Notes: generated by a model from the letters alone, not told the origin. 64,000 bases of DNA from Brachyhypopomus gauderio (GCF_052324685.1 NW_027506898.1:1433501-1497500), one strand, 5' to 3'. Positions 40,566 to 51,077 are shown, counted from the stretch's first letter. A program made the numbers and translations.

Positions 40566-40793
40566 TAAAAGATAAGTTCTGATTCTTCTGTTTTGCTGGG
40601 TTCACAGACCAAGTTAAGCTCAAAGTGACTTGTCTTGAGAGGATGCAAGTTGCAACAACTACAGACAAGGACTTCCAGCAACAAGATATTTAGTTGAGGT
40701 ATTCGATTTGGTCAACTGAAATACACTTTCTGTTTACAGTAGTCTTCAACAATGAAAGCTGGTACAATCCCAGATAAAGAGCATGTAGCAGAA

Positions 40794-40865
40794 AGGTTCC
40801 ACCGAGAGTCGAACTCGGATTGCTGGATTCAGAGTCCAGAGTGCTAACCATTACACCATGGAACC
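40794..40865 (-). tRNA. tRNA-Gln-CTG: tRNA-Gln (CTG), class B
   Basis: Unit 32, B1, reference sequence. Confidence 0.97.
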
Positions 40866-41092
40866 TACATTAGACATTTCTGAGTCTTGTTTTGCTGGGT
40901 TCACAGACCAAGTTAAGCTCAAAGTGACTTGTCATGGGAGAATGCATGTTGCAACAACTACAGACAAGGACTTCCAGCAACAAGATAATTAGTTGAGGTA
41001 TTTGATTTGGTCAACTGAAAGACACTTTCTGTTTACAGTAGTCTTCAACAATGAAAGCTGGTACAATCCCAGATAAAGAGCATGTAGCAGAA

Positions 41093-41164
41093 AGGTTCCA
41101 CCGAGAGTCGAACTCGGATTGCTGGATTCAGAGTCCAGAGTGCTAACCATTACACCATGGAACC
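41093..41164 (-). tRNA. tRNA-Gln-CTG: tRNA-Gln (CTG), class B
   Basis: Unit 32, B2, reference sequence. Confidence 0.97.
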
Positions 41165-41391
41165 TACATGAGACACTTCTGAGTCTTGTTTTGCTGGGTT
41201 CACAGACCAAGTTAAGCTCAAAGTGACTTGTCATGGGAGAATGCATGTTGCAACAACTACAGACAAGGACTTCCAGCAACAAGATAATTAGTTGAGGTAT
41301 TTGATTTGGTCAACTGAAAGACACTTTCTGTTTACACTAGTCTTCAACAACGAAAGCTGGTACAACCCCAGATAAAGAGCATGTAGCAGAA

Positions 41392-41463
41392 AGGTTCCAC
41401 CGAGAGTCGAACTCGGATTGCTGGATTCAGAGTCCAGAGTGCTAACCATTACACCATGGAACC
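41392..41463 (-). tRNA. tRNA-Gln-CTG: tRNA-Gln (CTG), class B
   Basis: Unit 32, B3, reference sequence. Confidence 0.97.
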
Positions 41464-41690
41464 TACATTAGACATTTCTGAGTCTTGTTTTGCTGGGTTC
41501 ACAGACCAAGTTAAGCTCAAAGTGACTTGTCATGGGAGAATGCAGGTTGCAACAACTACAGACAAGGACTTCCAGCAACAAGATAATTAGTAGAGGTATT
41601 TGATTTGGTCAACTGAAAGACACTTTCTGTTTACAGTAGTCTTCAACAATGAAAGCTGGTACAATCCCAGATAAAGAGCATGTAGCAGAA

Positions 41691-41762
41691 AGGTTCCACC
41701 GAGAGTCGAACTCGGATTGCTGGATTCAGAGTCCAGAGTGCTAACCATTACACCATGGAACC
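41691..41762 (-). tRNA. tRNA-Gln-CTG: tRNA-Gln (CTG), class B
   Basis: Unit 32, B4, reference sequence. Confidence 0.97.
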
Positions 41763-41989
41763 TACATGAGACACTTCTGAGTCTTGTTTTGCTGGGTTCA
41801 CAGACCAAGTTAAGCTCAAAGTGACTTGTCATGGGAGAATGCATGTTGCAACAACTACAGACAAGGACTTCCAGCAACAAGATAATTAGTTGAGGTATTT
41901 GATTTGGTCAACTGAAAGACACTTTCTGTTTACACTAGTCTTCAACAACGAAAGCTGGTACAACCCCAGATAAAGAGCATGTAGCAGAA

Positions 41990-42061
41990 AGGTTCCACCG
42001 AGAGTCGAACTCGGATTGCTGGATTCAGAGTCCAGAGTGCTAACCATTACACCATGGAACC
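41990..42061 (-). tRNA. tRNA-Gln-CTG: tRNA-Gln (CTG), class B
   Basis: Unit 32, B5, reference sequence. Confidence 0.97.
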
Positions 42062-42288
42062 TACATTAGACATTTCTGAGTCTTGTTTTGCTGGGTTCAC
42101 AGACCAAGTTAAGCTCAAAGTGACTTGTCATGGGAGAATGCAGGTTGCAACAACTACAGACAAGGACTTCCAGCAACAAGATAATTAGTAGAGGTATTTG
42201 ATTTGGTCAACTGAAAGACACTTTCTGTTTACAGTAGTCTTCAACAATGAAAGCTGGTACAATCCCAGATAAAGAGCATGTAGCAGAA

Positions 42289-42360
42289 AGGTTCCACCGA
42301 GAGTCGAACTCGGATCACTGGATTCAAAGTCCAGAGTGCTGACCATTACACCATGGAACC
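42289..42360 (-). tRNA. tRNA-Gln-TTG: tRNA-Gln (TTG)
   Basis: Unit 32, reference sequence. Confidence 0.97.
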
Positions 42361-42389
42361 CACAGCAAAAGTTGTTTCTAGCAAATGAG

Positions 42390-42429
42390 TTGCTGGATTC
42401 AGAGTCCAGAATGCTAACACCATGGAAAC
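42390..42429 (-). pseudogene. tRNA-Gln 5'-half fragment
   Basis: Unit 32, form 1. Confidence 0.88.
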
Positions 42430-42755
42430 AGCAAATAGGTTTCCAACTTCTCTGCCGTTGATTTCAGAGTCTGTTGTGCTTACTACTGCATCACGCAACC
42501 AAAGAAATTAGCTTTTGTGAATACTGTTTTGCTGAACACATAGCAAAACATCCTGTCCTGAGACCCTAGCATATTTGGATTTAAATGACTTCACCAATTC
42601 TAGGATAATCAGAAAGCTGTTTGCCACAAGAACAAGCATGTAAAAATTCTGAAAACAATTCATGAAATATGCTGGAATTATATAGACCGCAAGCATGTGA
42701 TAGAGCTTGCATGGAGAAAAGACCTGCAAGCTGGAATCAACACTAATGAATCAAA

Positions 42756-42827
42756 AGGTTCCACTGAGAGTTGAACTCTGATTGCTGGATTTAGAGTCCA
42801 GAGTGCTAACCATTACACCATGGAACC
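42756..42827 (-). tRNA. tRNA-Sup-CTA: tRNA with CTA anticodon (amber type), A50 variant
   Basis: Unit 33, same bases as 28508..28579. Confidence 0.88.
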
Positions 42828-43055
42828 TAAAAGATAAGTTCTGATTCTTCTGTTTTGCTGGGTTCACAGACCAAGTTAAGCTCAAAGTGACTTGTCTTGA
42901 GAGGATGCAAGTTGCAACAACTACAGACAAGGACTTCCAGCAACAAGATATTTAGTTGAGGTATTCGATTTGGTCAACTGAAAGACACTTTCTGTTTACA
43001 GTAGTCTTCAACAATGAAAGCTGGTACAATCCCAGATAAAGAGCATGTAGCAGAA

Positions 43056-43127
43056 AGGTTCCACCGAGAGTCGAACTCGGATTGCTGGATTCAGAGTCCA
43101 GAGTGCTAACCATTACACCATGGAACC
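43056..43127 (-). tRNA. tRNA-Gln-CTG: tRNA-Gln (CTG), class B
   Basis: Unit 33, B1, reference sequence. Confidence 0.97.
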
Positions 43128-43354
43128 TACATGAGACACTTCTGAGTCTTGTTTTGCTGGGTTCACAGACCAAGTTAAGCTCAAAGTGACTTGTCATGGG
43201 AGAATGCATGTTGCAACAACTACAGACAAGGACTTCCAGCAACAAGATAATTAGTTGAGGTATTTGATTTGGTCAACTGAAAGACACTTTCTGTTTACAC
43301 TAGTCTTCAACAACGAAAGCTGGTACAACCCCAGATAAAGAGCATGTAGCAGAA

Positions 43355-43426
43355 AGGTTCCACCGAGAGTCGAACTCGGATTGCTGGATTCAGAGTCCAG
43401 AGTGCTAACCATTACACCATGGAACC
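43355..43426 (-). tRNA. tRNA-Gln-CTG: tRNA-Gln (CTG), class B
   Basis: Unit 33, B2, reference sequence. Confidence 0.97.
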
Positions 43427-43653
43427 TACGTTAGACACTTCTGAGTCTTGTTTTGCTCGGTTCACAGACCAAGTTAAGCTCAAAGTGACTTGTCATGGGA
43501 GAATGCAGGTTGCAACAACTACAGACAAGGACTTCCAGCAACAAGATAATTAGTTGAGGTATTTGATTTGGTCAACTGAAAGACACTTTCTGTTTACAGT
43601 AGTCTTCAACAATGAAAGCTGGTACAATCCCAGATAAAGAGCATGTAGCAGAA

Positions 43654-43725
43654 AGGTTCCACCGAGAGTCGAACTCGGATCACTGGATTCAAAGTCCAGA
43701 GTGCTGACCATTACACCATGGAACC
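43654..43725 (-). tRNA. tRNA-Gln-TTG: tRNA-Gln (TTG)
   Basis: Unit 33, reference sequence; gcaacag upstream flank. Confidence 0.97.
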
Positions 43726-43754
43726 CACAGCAACAGTTGTTTCTAGCAAATGAG

Positions 43755-43794
43755 TTGCTGGATTCAGAGTCCAGAATGCTAACACCATGGAACC
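43755..43794 (-). pseudogene. tRNA-Gln 5'-half fragment
   Basis: Unit 33, form 3. Confidence 0.88.
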
Positions 43795-44120
43795 AGCAAA
43801 TAGGTTTCCAACTTCTCTGCCATTGATTTCAGAGTCTGTTGTGCTTACTACTGCATCACGCAACCAAAGAAATTAGCTTTTGTGAATACTGTTTTGCTGA
43901 ACACATAGCAAAACATCCTGTCCTGAGACCCTAGCATATTTGGATTTAAATGAATTCACCAATTCTAGGATAATCAGAAAGCTGTTTGCCACAAGAACAA
44001 GCATGTAAAAATTCTGAAAACAATTCATGAAATATGCTGGAATTATAAAGACCGCAAGCATGTGATAGAGCTTGCATGGAGAAAAGACCTGCAAGCTGGA
44101 ATCAACACTAATGAATCAAA

Positions 44121-44192
44121 AGGTTCCACTGAGAGTTGAACTCAGATTGCTGGATTCAGAGTGCAGAGTGCTAACCATTACACCATGGAACC
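44121..44192 (-). tRNA. tRNA-Gln-CTG: tRNA-Gln (CTG), class A, C30 variant
   Basis: Unit 34, C30-C40 mismatch. Confidence 0.88.
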
Positions 44193-44420
44193 TAAAAGAT
44201 AAGTTCTGATTCTTCTGTTTTGCTGGGTTCACAGACCAAGTTAAGCTCAAAGTGACTTGTCTTGAGAGGATGCAAGTTGCAACAACTACAGACAAGGACT
44301 TCCAGCAACAAGATATTTAGTTGAGGTATTCGATTTGGTCAACTGAAAGACACTTTCTGTTTACAGTAGTCTTCAACAATGAAAGCTGGTACAATCCCAG
44401 ATAAAGAGCATGTAGCAGAA

Positions 44421-44492
44421 AGGTTCCACCGAGAGTCGAACTCGGATTGCTGGATTCAGAGTCCAGAGTGCTAACCATTACACCATGGAACC
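44421..44492 (-). tRNA. tRNA-Gln-CTG: tRNA-Gln (CTG), class B
   Basis: Unit 34, B1, reference body but with the class A upstream flank, so TTTT lies just upstream of its 5' end. Confidence 0.97.
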
Positions 44493-44720
44493 TAAAAGAT
44501 AAGTTCTGATTCTTCTGTTTTGCTGGGTTCACAGACCAAGTTAAGCTCAAAGTGACTTGTCTTGAGAGGATGCAAGTTGCAACAACTACAGACAAGGACT
44601 TCCAGCAACAAGATATTTAGTTGAGGTATTCGATTTGGTCAACTGAAAGACACTTTCTGTTTACAGTAGTCTTCAACAATGAAAGCTGGTACAATCCCAG
44701 ATAAAGAGCATGTAGCAGAA

Positions 44721-44792
44721 AGGTTCCACCGAGAGTCGAACTCGGATTGCTGGATTCAGAGTCCAGAGTGCTAACCATTACACCATGGAACC
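44721..44792 (-). tRNA. tRNA-Gln-CTG: tRNA-Gln (CTG), class B
   Basis: Unit 34, B2, reference sequence. Confidence 0.97.
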
Positions 44793-45019
44793 TACATTAG
44801 ACATTTCTGAGTCTTGTTTTTCTGGGTTCACATACCAAGTTAAGCTCAAAGTGACTTGTCATGGGAGAATGCAGGTTGCAACAACTACAGACAAGGACTT
44901 CCAGCAACAAGATAATTAGTAGAGGTATTTGATTTGGTCAACTGAAAGACACTTTCTGTTTACAGTAGTCTTCAACAATGAAAGCTGGTACAATCCCAGA
45001 TAAAGAGCATGTAGCAGAA

Positions 45020-45091
45020 AGGTTCCACCGAGAGTCGAACTCGGATCACTGGATTCAAAGTCCAGAGTGCTGACCATTACACCATGGAACC
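45020..45091 (-). tRNA. tRNA-Gln-TTG: tRNA-Gln (TTG)
   Basis: Unit 34, reference sequence. Confidence 0.97.
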
Positions 45092-45120
45092 CACAGCAAA
45101 AGTTGTTTCTAGCAAATGAG

Positions 45121-45160
45121 TTGCTGGATTCAGAGTCCAGAATGCTAACACCATGGAAAC
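45121..45160 (-). pseudogene. tRNA-Gln 5'-half fragment
   Basis: Unit 34, form 1. Confidence 0.88.
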
Positions 45161-45486
45161 AGCAAATAGGTTTCCAACTTCTCTGCCGTTGATTTCAGAG
45201 TCTGTTGTGCTTACTACTGCATCACGCAACCAAAGAAATTAGCTTTTGTGAATACTGTTTTGCTGAACACATAGCAAAACATCCTGTCCTGAGACCCTAG
45301 CATATTTGGATTTAAATGACTTCACCAATTCTAGGATAATCAGAAAGCTGTTTGCCACAAGAACAAGCATGTAAAAATTCTGAAAACAATTCATGAAATA
45401 TGCTGGAATTATATAGACCGCAAGCATGTGATAGAGCTTGCATGGAGAAAAGACCTGCAAGCTGGAATCAACACTAATGAATCAAA

Positions 45487-45558
45487 AGGTTCCACTGAGA
45501 GTTGAACTCAGATTGCTGGATTCAGAGTCCAGAGTGCTAACCATTACACCATGGAACC
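45487..45558 (-). tRNA. tRNA-Gln-CTG: tRNA-Gln (CTG), class A
   Basis: Unit 35, reference sequence. Confidence 0.97.
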
Positions 45559-45786
45559 TAAAAGATAAGTTCTGATTCTTCTGTTTTGCTGGGTTCACAG
45601 ACCAAGTTAAGCTCAAAGTGACTTGTCTTGAGAGGATGCAAGTTGCAACAACTACAGACAAGGACTTCCAGCAACAAGATATTTAGTTGAGGTATTCGAT
45701 TTGGTCAACTGAAATACACTTTCTGTTTACAGTAGTCTTCAACAATGAAAGCTGGTACAATCCCAGATAAAGAGCATGTAGCAGAA

Positions 45787-45858
45787 AGGTTCCACCGAGA
45801 GTCGAACTCGGATTGCTGGATTCAGAGTCCAGAGTGCTAACCATTACACCATGGAACC
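45787..45858 (-). tRNA. tRNA-Gln-CTG: tRNA-Gln (CTG), class B
   Basis: Unit 35, B1, reference sequence. Confidence 0.97.
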
Positions 45859-46085
45859 TACATTAGACATTTCTGAGTCTTGTTTTGCTGGGTTCACAGA
45901 CCAAGTTAAGCTCAAAGTGACTTGTCATGGGAGAATGCATGTTGCAACAACTACAGACAAGGACTTCCAGCAACAAGATAATTAGTTGAGGTATTTGATT
46001 TGGTCAACTGAAAGACACTTTCTGTTTACAGTAGTCTTCAACAATGAAAGCTGGTACAATCCCAGATAAAGAGCATGTAGCAGAA

Positions 46086-46157
46086 AGGTTCCACCGAGAG
46101 TCGAACTCGGATTGCTGGATTCAGAGTCCAGAGTGCTAACCATTACACCATGGAACC
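46086..46157 (-). tRNA. tRNA-Gln-CTG: tRNA-Gln (CTG), class B
   Basis: Unit 35, B2, reference sequence. Confidence 0.97.
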
Positions 46158-46384
46158 TACATGAGACACTTCTGAGTCTTGTTTTGCTGGGTTCACAGAC
46201 CAAGTTAAGCTCAAAGTGACTTGTCATGGGAGAATGCATGTTGCAACAACTACAGACAAGGACTTCCAGCAACAAGATAATTAGTTGAGGTATTTGATTT
46301 GGTCAACTGAAAGACACTTTCTGTTTACACTAGTCTTCAACAACGAAAGCTGGTACAACCCCAGATAAAGAGCATGTAGCAGAA

Positions 46385-46456
46385 AGGTTCCACCGAGAGT
46401 CGAACTCGGATTGCTGGATTCAGAGTCCAGAGTGCTAACCATTACACCATGGAACC
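46385..46456 (-). tRNA. tRNA-Gln-CTG: tRNA-Gln (CTG), class B
   Basis: Unit 35, B3, reference sequence. Confidence 0.97.
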
Positions 46457-46683
46457 TACATTAGACATTTCTGAGTCTTGTTTTGCTGGGTTCACAGACC
46501 AAGTTAAGCTCAAAGTGACTTGTCATGGGAGAATGCAGGTTGCAACAACTACAGACAAGGACTTCCAGCAACAAGATAATTAGTAGAGGTATTTGATTTG
46601 GTCAACTGAAAGACACTTTCTGTTTACAGTAGTCTTCAACAATGAAAGCTGGTACAATCCCAGATAAAGAGCATGTAGCAGAA

Positions 46684-46755
46684 AGGTTCCACCGAGAGTC
46701 GAACTCGGATTGCTGGATTCAGAGTCCAGAGTGCTAACCATTACACCATGGAACC
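46684..46755 (-). tRNA. tRNA-Gln-CTG: tRNA-Gln (CTG), class B
   Basis: Unit 35, B4, reference sequence. Confidence 0.97.
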
Positions 46756-46982
46756 TACATGAGACACTTCTGAGTCTTGTTTTGCTGGGTTCACAGACCA
46801 AGTTAAGCTCAAAGTGACTTGTCATGGGAGAATGCATGTTGCAACAACTACAGACAAGGACTTCCAGCAACAAGATAATTAGTTGAGGTATTTGATTTGG
46901 TCAACTGAAAGACACTTTCTGTTTACACTAGTCTTCAACAACGAAAGCTGGTACAACCCCAGATAAAGAGCATGTAGCAGAA

Positions 46983-47054
46983 AGGTTCCACCGAGAGTCG
47001 AACTCGGATTGCTGGATTCAGAGTCCAGAGTGCTAACCATTACACCATGGAACC
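46983..47054 (-). tRNA. tRNA-Gln-CTG: tRNA-Gln (CTG), class B
   Basis: Unit 35, B5, reference sequence. Confidence 0.97.
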
Positions 47055-47281
47055 TACATTAGACATTTCTGAGTCTTGTTTTGCTGGGTTCACAGACCAA
47101 GTTAAGCTCAAAGTGACTTGTCATGGGAGAATGCAGGTTGCAACAACTACAGACAAGGACTTCCAGCAACAAGATAATTAGTAGAGGTATTTGATTTGGT
47201 CAACTGAAAGACACTTTCTGTTTACAGTAGTCTTCAACAATGAAAGCTGGTACAATCCCAGATAAAGAGCATGTAGCAGAA

Positions 47282-47353
47282 AGGTTCCACCGAGAGTCGA
47301 ACTCGGATCACTGGATTCAAAGTCCAGAGTGCTGACCATTACACCATGGAACC
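47282..47353 (-). tRNA. tRNA-Gln-TTG: tRNA-Gln (TTG)
   Basis: Unit 35, reference sequence. Confidence 0.97.
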
Positions 47354-47382
47354 CACAGCAAAAGTTGTTTCTAGCAAATGAG

Positions 47383-47422
47383 TTGCTGGATTCAGAGTCC
47401 AGAATGCTAACACCATGGAAAC
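47383..47422 (-). pseudogene. tRNA-Gln 5'-half fragment
   Basis: Unit 35, form 1. Confidence 0.88.
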
Positions 47423-47748
47423 AGCAAATAGGTTTCCAACTTCTCTGCCGTTGATTTCAGAGTCTGTTGTGCTTACTACTGCATCACGCAACCAAAGAAA
47501 TTAGCTTTTGTGAATACTGTTTTGCTGAACACATAGCAAAACATCCTGTCCTGAGACCCTAGCATATTTGGATTTAAATGACTTCACCAATTCTAGGATA
47601 ATCAGAAAGCTGTTTGCCACAAGAACAAGCATGTAAAAATTCTGAAAACAATTCATGAAATATGCTGGAATTATATAGACCGCAAGCATGTGATAGAGCT
47701 TGCATGGAGAAAAGACCTGCAAGCTGGAATCAACACTAATGAATCAAA

Positions 47749-47820
47749 AGGTTCCACTGAGAGTTGAACTCTGATTGCTGGATTTAGAGTCCAGAGTGCT
47801 AACCATTACACCATGGAACC
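47749..47820 (-). tRNA. tRNA-Sup-CTA: tRNA with CTA anticodon (amber type), A50 variant
   Basis: Unit 36, same bases as 28508..28579. Confidence 0.88.
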
Positions 47821-48048
47821 TAAAAGATAAGTTCTGATTCTTCTGTTTTGCTGGGTTCACAGACCAAGTTAAGCTCAAAGTGACTTGTCTTGAGAGGATG
47901 CAAGTTGCAACAACTACAGACAAGGACTTCCAGCAACAAGATATTTAGTTGAGGTATTCGATTTGGTCAACTGAAAGACACTTTCTGTTTACAGTAGTCT
48001 TCAACAATGAAAGCTGGTACAATCCCAGATAAAGAGCATGTAGCAGAA

Positions 48049-48120
48049 AGGTTCCACCGAGAGTCGAACTCGGATTGCTGGATTCAGAGTCCAGAGTGCT
48101 AACCATTACACCATGGAACC
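48049..48120 (-). tRNA. tRNA-Gln-CTG: tRNA-Gln (CTG), class B
   Basis: Unit 36, B1, reference sequence. Confidence 0.97.
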
Positions 48121-48347
48121 TACATGAGACACTTCTGAGTCTTGTTTTGCTGGGTTCACAGACCAAGTTAAGCTCAAAGTGACTTGTCATGGGAGAATGC
48201 ATGTTGCAACAACTACAGACAAGGACTTCCAGCAACAAGATAATTAGTTGAGGTATTTGATTTGGTCAACTGAAAGACACTTTCTGTTTACACTAGTCTT
48301 CAACAACGAAAGCTGGTACAACCCCAGATAAAGAGCATGTAGCAGAA

Positions 48348-48419
48348 AGGTTCCACCGAGAGTCGAACTCGGATTGCTGGATTCAGAGTCCAGAGTGCTA
48401 ACCATTACACCATGGAACC
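48348..48419 (-). tRNA. tRNA-Gln-CTG: tRNA-Gln (CTG), class B
   Basis: Unit 36, B2, reference sequence. Confidence 0.97.
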
Positions 48420-48646
48420 TACGTTAGACACTTCTGAGTCTTGTTTTGCTCGGTTCACAGACCAAGTTAAGCTCAAAGTGACTTGTCATGGGAGAATGCA
48501 GGTTGCAACAACTACAGACAAGGACTTCCAGCAACAAGATAATTAGTTGAGGTATTTGATTTGGTCAACTGAAAGACACTTTCTGTTTACAGTAGTCTTC
48601 AACAATGAAAGCTGGTACAATCCCAGATAAAGAGCATGTAGCAGAA

Positions 48647-48718
48647 AGGTTCCACCGAGAGTCGAACTCGGATCACTGGATTCAAAGTCCAGAGTGCTGA
48701 CCATTACACCATGGAACC
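48647..48718 (-). tRNA. tRNA-Gln-TTG: tRNA-Gln (TTG)
   Basis: Unit 36, reference sequence; gcaacag upstream flank. Confidence 0.97.
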
Positions 48719-48747
48719 CACAGCAACAGTTGTTTCTAGCAAATGAG

Positions 48748-48787
48748 TTGCTGGATTCAGAGTCCAGAATGCTAACACCATGGAACC
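48748..48787 (-). pseudogene. tRNA-Gln 5'-half fragment
   Basis: Unit 36, form 3. Confidence 0.88.
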
Positions 48788-49113
48788 AGCAAATAGGTTT
48801 CCAACTTCTCTGCCATTGATTTCAGAGTCTGTTGTGCTTACTACTGCATCACGCAACCAAAGAAATTAGCTTTTGTGAATACTGTTTTGCTGAACACATA
48901 GCAAAACATCCTGTCCTGAGACCCTAGCATATTTGGATTTAAATGAATTCACCAATTCTAGGATAATCAGAAAGCTGTTTGCCACAAGAACAAGCATGTA
49001 AAAATTCTGAAAACAATTCATGAAATATGCTGGAATTATAAAGACCGCAAGCATGTGATAGAGCTTGCATGGAGAAAAGACCTGCAAGCTGGAATCAACA
49101 CTAATGAATCAAA

Positions 49114-49185
49114 AGGTTCCACTGAGAGTTGAACTCAGATTGCTGGATTCAGAGTGCAGAGTGCTAACCATTACACCATGGAACC
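49114..49185 (-). tRNA. tRNA-Gln-CTG: tRNA-Gln (CTG), class A, C30 variant
   Basis: Unit 37, C30-C40 mismatch. Confidence 0.88.
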
Positions 49186-49413
49186 TAAAAGATAAGTTCT
49201 GATTCTTCTGTTTTGCTGGGTTCACAGACCAAGTTAAGCTCAAAGTGACTTGTCTTGAGAGGATGCAAGTTGCAACAACTACAGACAAGGACTTCCAGCA
49301 ACAAGATATTTAGTTGAGGTATTCGATTTGGTCAACTGAAAGACACTTTCTGTTTACAGTAGTCTTCAACAATGAAAGCTGGTACAATCCCAGATAAAGA
49401 GCATGTAGCAGAA

Positions 49414-49485
49414 AGGTTCCACCGAGAGTCGAACTCGGATTGCTGGATTCAGAGTCCAGAGTGCTAACCATTACACCATGGAACC
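49414..49485 (-). tRNA. tRNA-Gln-CTG: tRNA-Gln (CTG), class B
   Basis: Unit 37, B1, reference sequence. Confidence 0.97.
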
Positions 49486-49712
49486 TACATGAGACGCTTC
49501 TGAGTCTTGTTTTGCTGGGTTCACAGACCAAGTTAAGCTCAAAGTGACTTGTCATGGGAGAATGCATGTTGCAACAACTACAGACAAGGACTTCCAGCAA
49601 CAAGATAATTAGTTGAGGTATTTGATTTGGTCAACTGAAAGACACTTTCTGTTTACACTAGTCTTCAACAACGAAAGCTGGTACAACCCCAGATAAAGAG
49701 CATGTAGCAGAA

Positions 49713-49784
49713 AGGTTCCACCGAGAGTCGAACTCGGATTGCTGGATTCAGAGTCCAGAGTGCTAACCATTACACCATGGAACC
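49713..49784 (-). tRNA. tRNA-Gln-CTG: tRNA-Gln (CTG), class B
   Basis: Unit 37, B2, reference sequence. Confidence 0.97.
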
Positions 49785-50011
49785 TACATTAGACATTTCT
49801 GAGTCTTGTTTTGCTGGGTTCACAGACCAAGTTAAGCTCAAAGTGACTTGTCATGGGAGAATGCAGGTTGCAACAACTACAGACAAGGACTTCCAGCAAC
49901 AAGGTAATTAGTGGAGGTATTTGATTTGGTCAACTGAAAGACACTTTCTGTTTACAGTAGTCTTCAACAATGAAAGCTGGTACAATCCCAGATAAAGAGC
50001 ATGTAGCAGAA

Positions 50012-50083
50012 AGGTTCCACCGAGAGTCGAACTCGGATCACTGGATTCAAAGTCCAGAGTGCTGACCATTACACCATGGAACC
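50012..50083 (-). tRNA. tRNA-Gln-TTG: tRNA-Gln (TTG)
   Basis: Unit 37, reference sequence. Confidence 0.97.
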
Positions 50084-50112
50084 CACAGCAAAAGTTGTTT
50101 CTAGCAAATGAG

Positions 50113-50152
50113 TTGCTGGATTCAGAGTCCAGAATGCTAACACCATGGAAAC
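50113..50152 (-). pseudogene. tRNA-Gln 5'-half fragment
   Basis: Unit 37, form 1. Confidence 0.88.
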
Positions 50153-50478
50153 AGCAAATAGGTTTCCAACTTCTCTGCCGTTGATTTCAGAGTCTGTTGT
50201 GCTTACTACTGCATCACGCAACCAAAGAAATTAGCTTTTGTGAATACTGTTTTGCTGAACACATAGCAAAACATCCTGTCCTGAGACCCTAGCATATTTG
50301 GATTTAAATGACTTCACCAATTCTAGGATAATCAGAAAGCTGTTTGCCACAAGAACAAGCATGTAAAAATTCTGAAAACAATTCATGAAATATGCTGGAA
50401 TTATAAAGACCGCAAGCATGTGATAGAGCTTGCATGGAGAAAAGACCTGCAAGCTGGAATCAACACTAATGAATCAAA

Positions 50479-50550
50479 ACGTTCCACTGAGAGTTGAACT
50501 CAGATTGCTGGATTCAGAGTCCAGAGTGCTAACCATTACACCATGGAACC
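50479..50550 (-). tRNA. tRNA-Gln-CTG: tRNA-Gln (CTG), class A, G72 variant
   Basis: Unit 38. The 3' acceptor strand ends GGAACG: C72G opposes G1, breaking the terminal acceptor pair recognised in tRNA-Gln charging and RNase P/Z processing. T4 is kept. Confidence 0.85.
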
Positions 50551-50778
50551 TAAAAGATAAGTTCTGATTCTTCTGTTTTGCTGGGTTCACAGAACAAGTT
50601 AAGCTCAAAGTGACTTGTCTTGAGAGGATGCAAGTTGCAACAACTACAGACAAGGACTTCCAGCAACAAGATGTTTAGTTGAGGTATTCGATTTGGTCAA
50701 CTGAAAGACACTTTCTGTTTACACTAGTCTTCAACAACAAAAGCTGGTACAACCCCTGATAAAGAGCATGTAGCAGAA

Positions 50779-50850
50779 AGGTTCCACCGAGAGTCGAACT
50801 TGGATTGCTGGATTCAGAGTCCAGCGTGCTAACCATTACACCATGGAACC
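50779..50850 (-). tRNA. tRNA-Gln-CTG: tRNA-Gln (CTG), class B, A51/G26 variant
   Basis: Unit 38, B1. T stem CCAAG/CTCGG has an A51-C63 mismatch, and position 26 is G instead of T. A TTTT run (acaaaagctgg on the plus strand) follows about 40 bp downstream. Confidence 0.86.
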
Positions 50851-51077
50851 CACGTTAGACACTTCTGAGTCTTGTTTTGCTGGGTTCACAGACCAAGTTA
50901 AGCTCAAAGTGACTTGTCATGGGAGAATGCATGTTGCAACAACTACAGACAAGGACTTCCAGCAACAAGATAATTAGTTGAGGTATTTGATTTGGTCAAC
51001 TGAAAGACACTTTCTGTTTACAGTAGTCTTCAACAACGAAAGCTGGTACAACCCCAGATAAAGAGCATGTAGCAGAA

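Larger units (their letters stand above)
40226..42487. repeat. Array unit 32 (n=5, 2262 bp)
   Basis: Relic at 42437..42500. Start of a 4993-bp block repeated at unit 35. Confidence 0.95.
42488..43852. repeat. Array unit 33 (n=2, 1365 bp)
   Basis: Relic at 43802..43865. Like unit 23 but with a full A-type spacer and an extra module, so unit 23 may derive from this form by loss of one module through the hybrid spacer. Confidence 0.95.
43853..45218. repeat. Array unit 34 (n=2, 1366 bp)
   Basis: Relic at 45168..45231. Unique in having an A-type spacer after a class B gene (44493..44720), which adds one base to the unit. The same 300-bp stretch occurs twice in a row. Confidence 0.95.
45219..47480. 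repeat. Array unit 35 (n=5, 2262 bp)
   Basis: Relic at 47430..47493. Copy of unit 32 at +4993 bp. Confidence 0.95.
47481..48845. repeat. Array unit 36 (n=2, 1365 bp)
   Basis: Relic at 48795..48858. Copy of unit 33. Confidence 0.95.
48846..50210. repeat. Array unit 37 (n=2, 1365 bp)
   Basis: Relic at 50160..50223. Matches unit 34 at its left end; B2 spacer has aaggtaatt and gtggagg, shared with units 43, 44 and 47. Confidence 0.95.
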
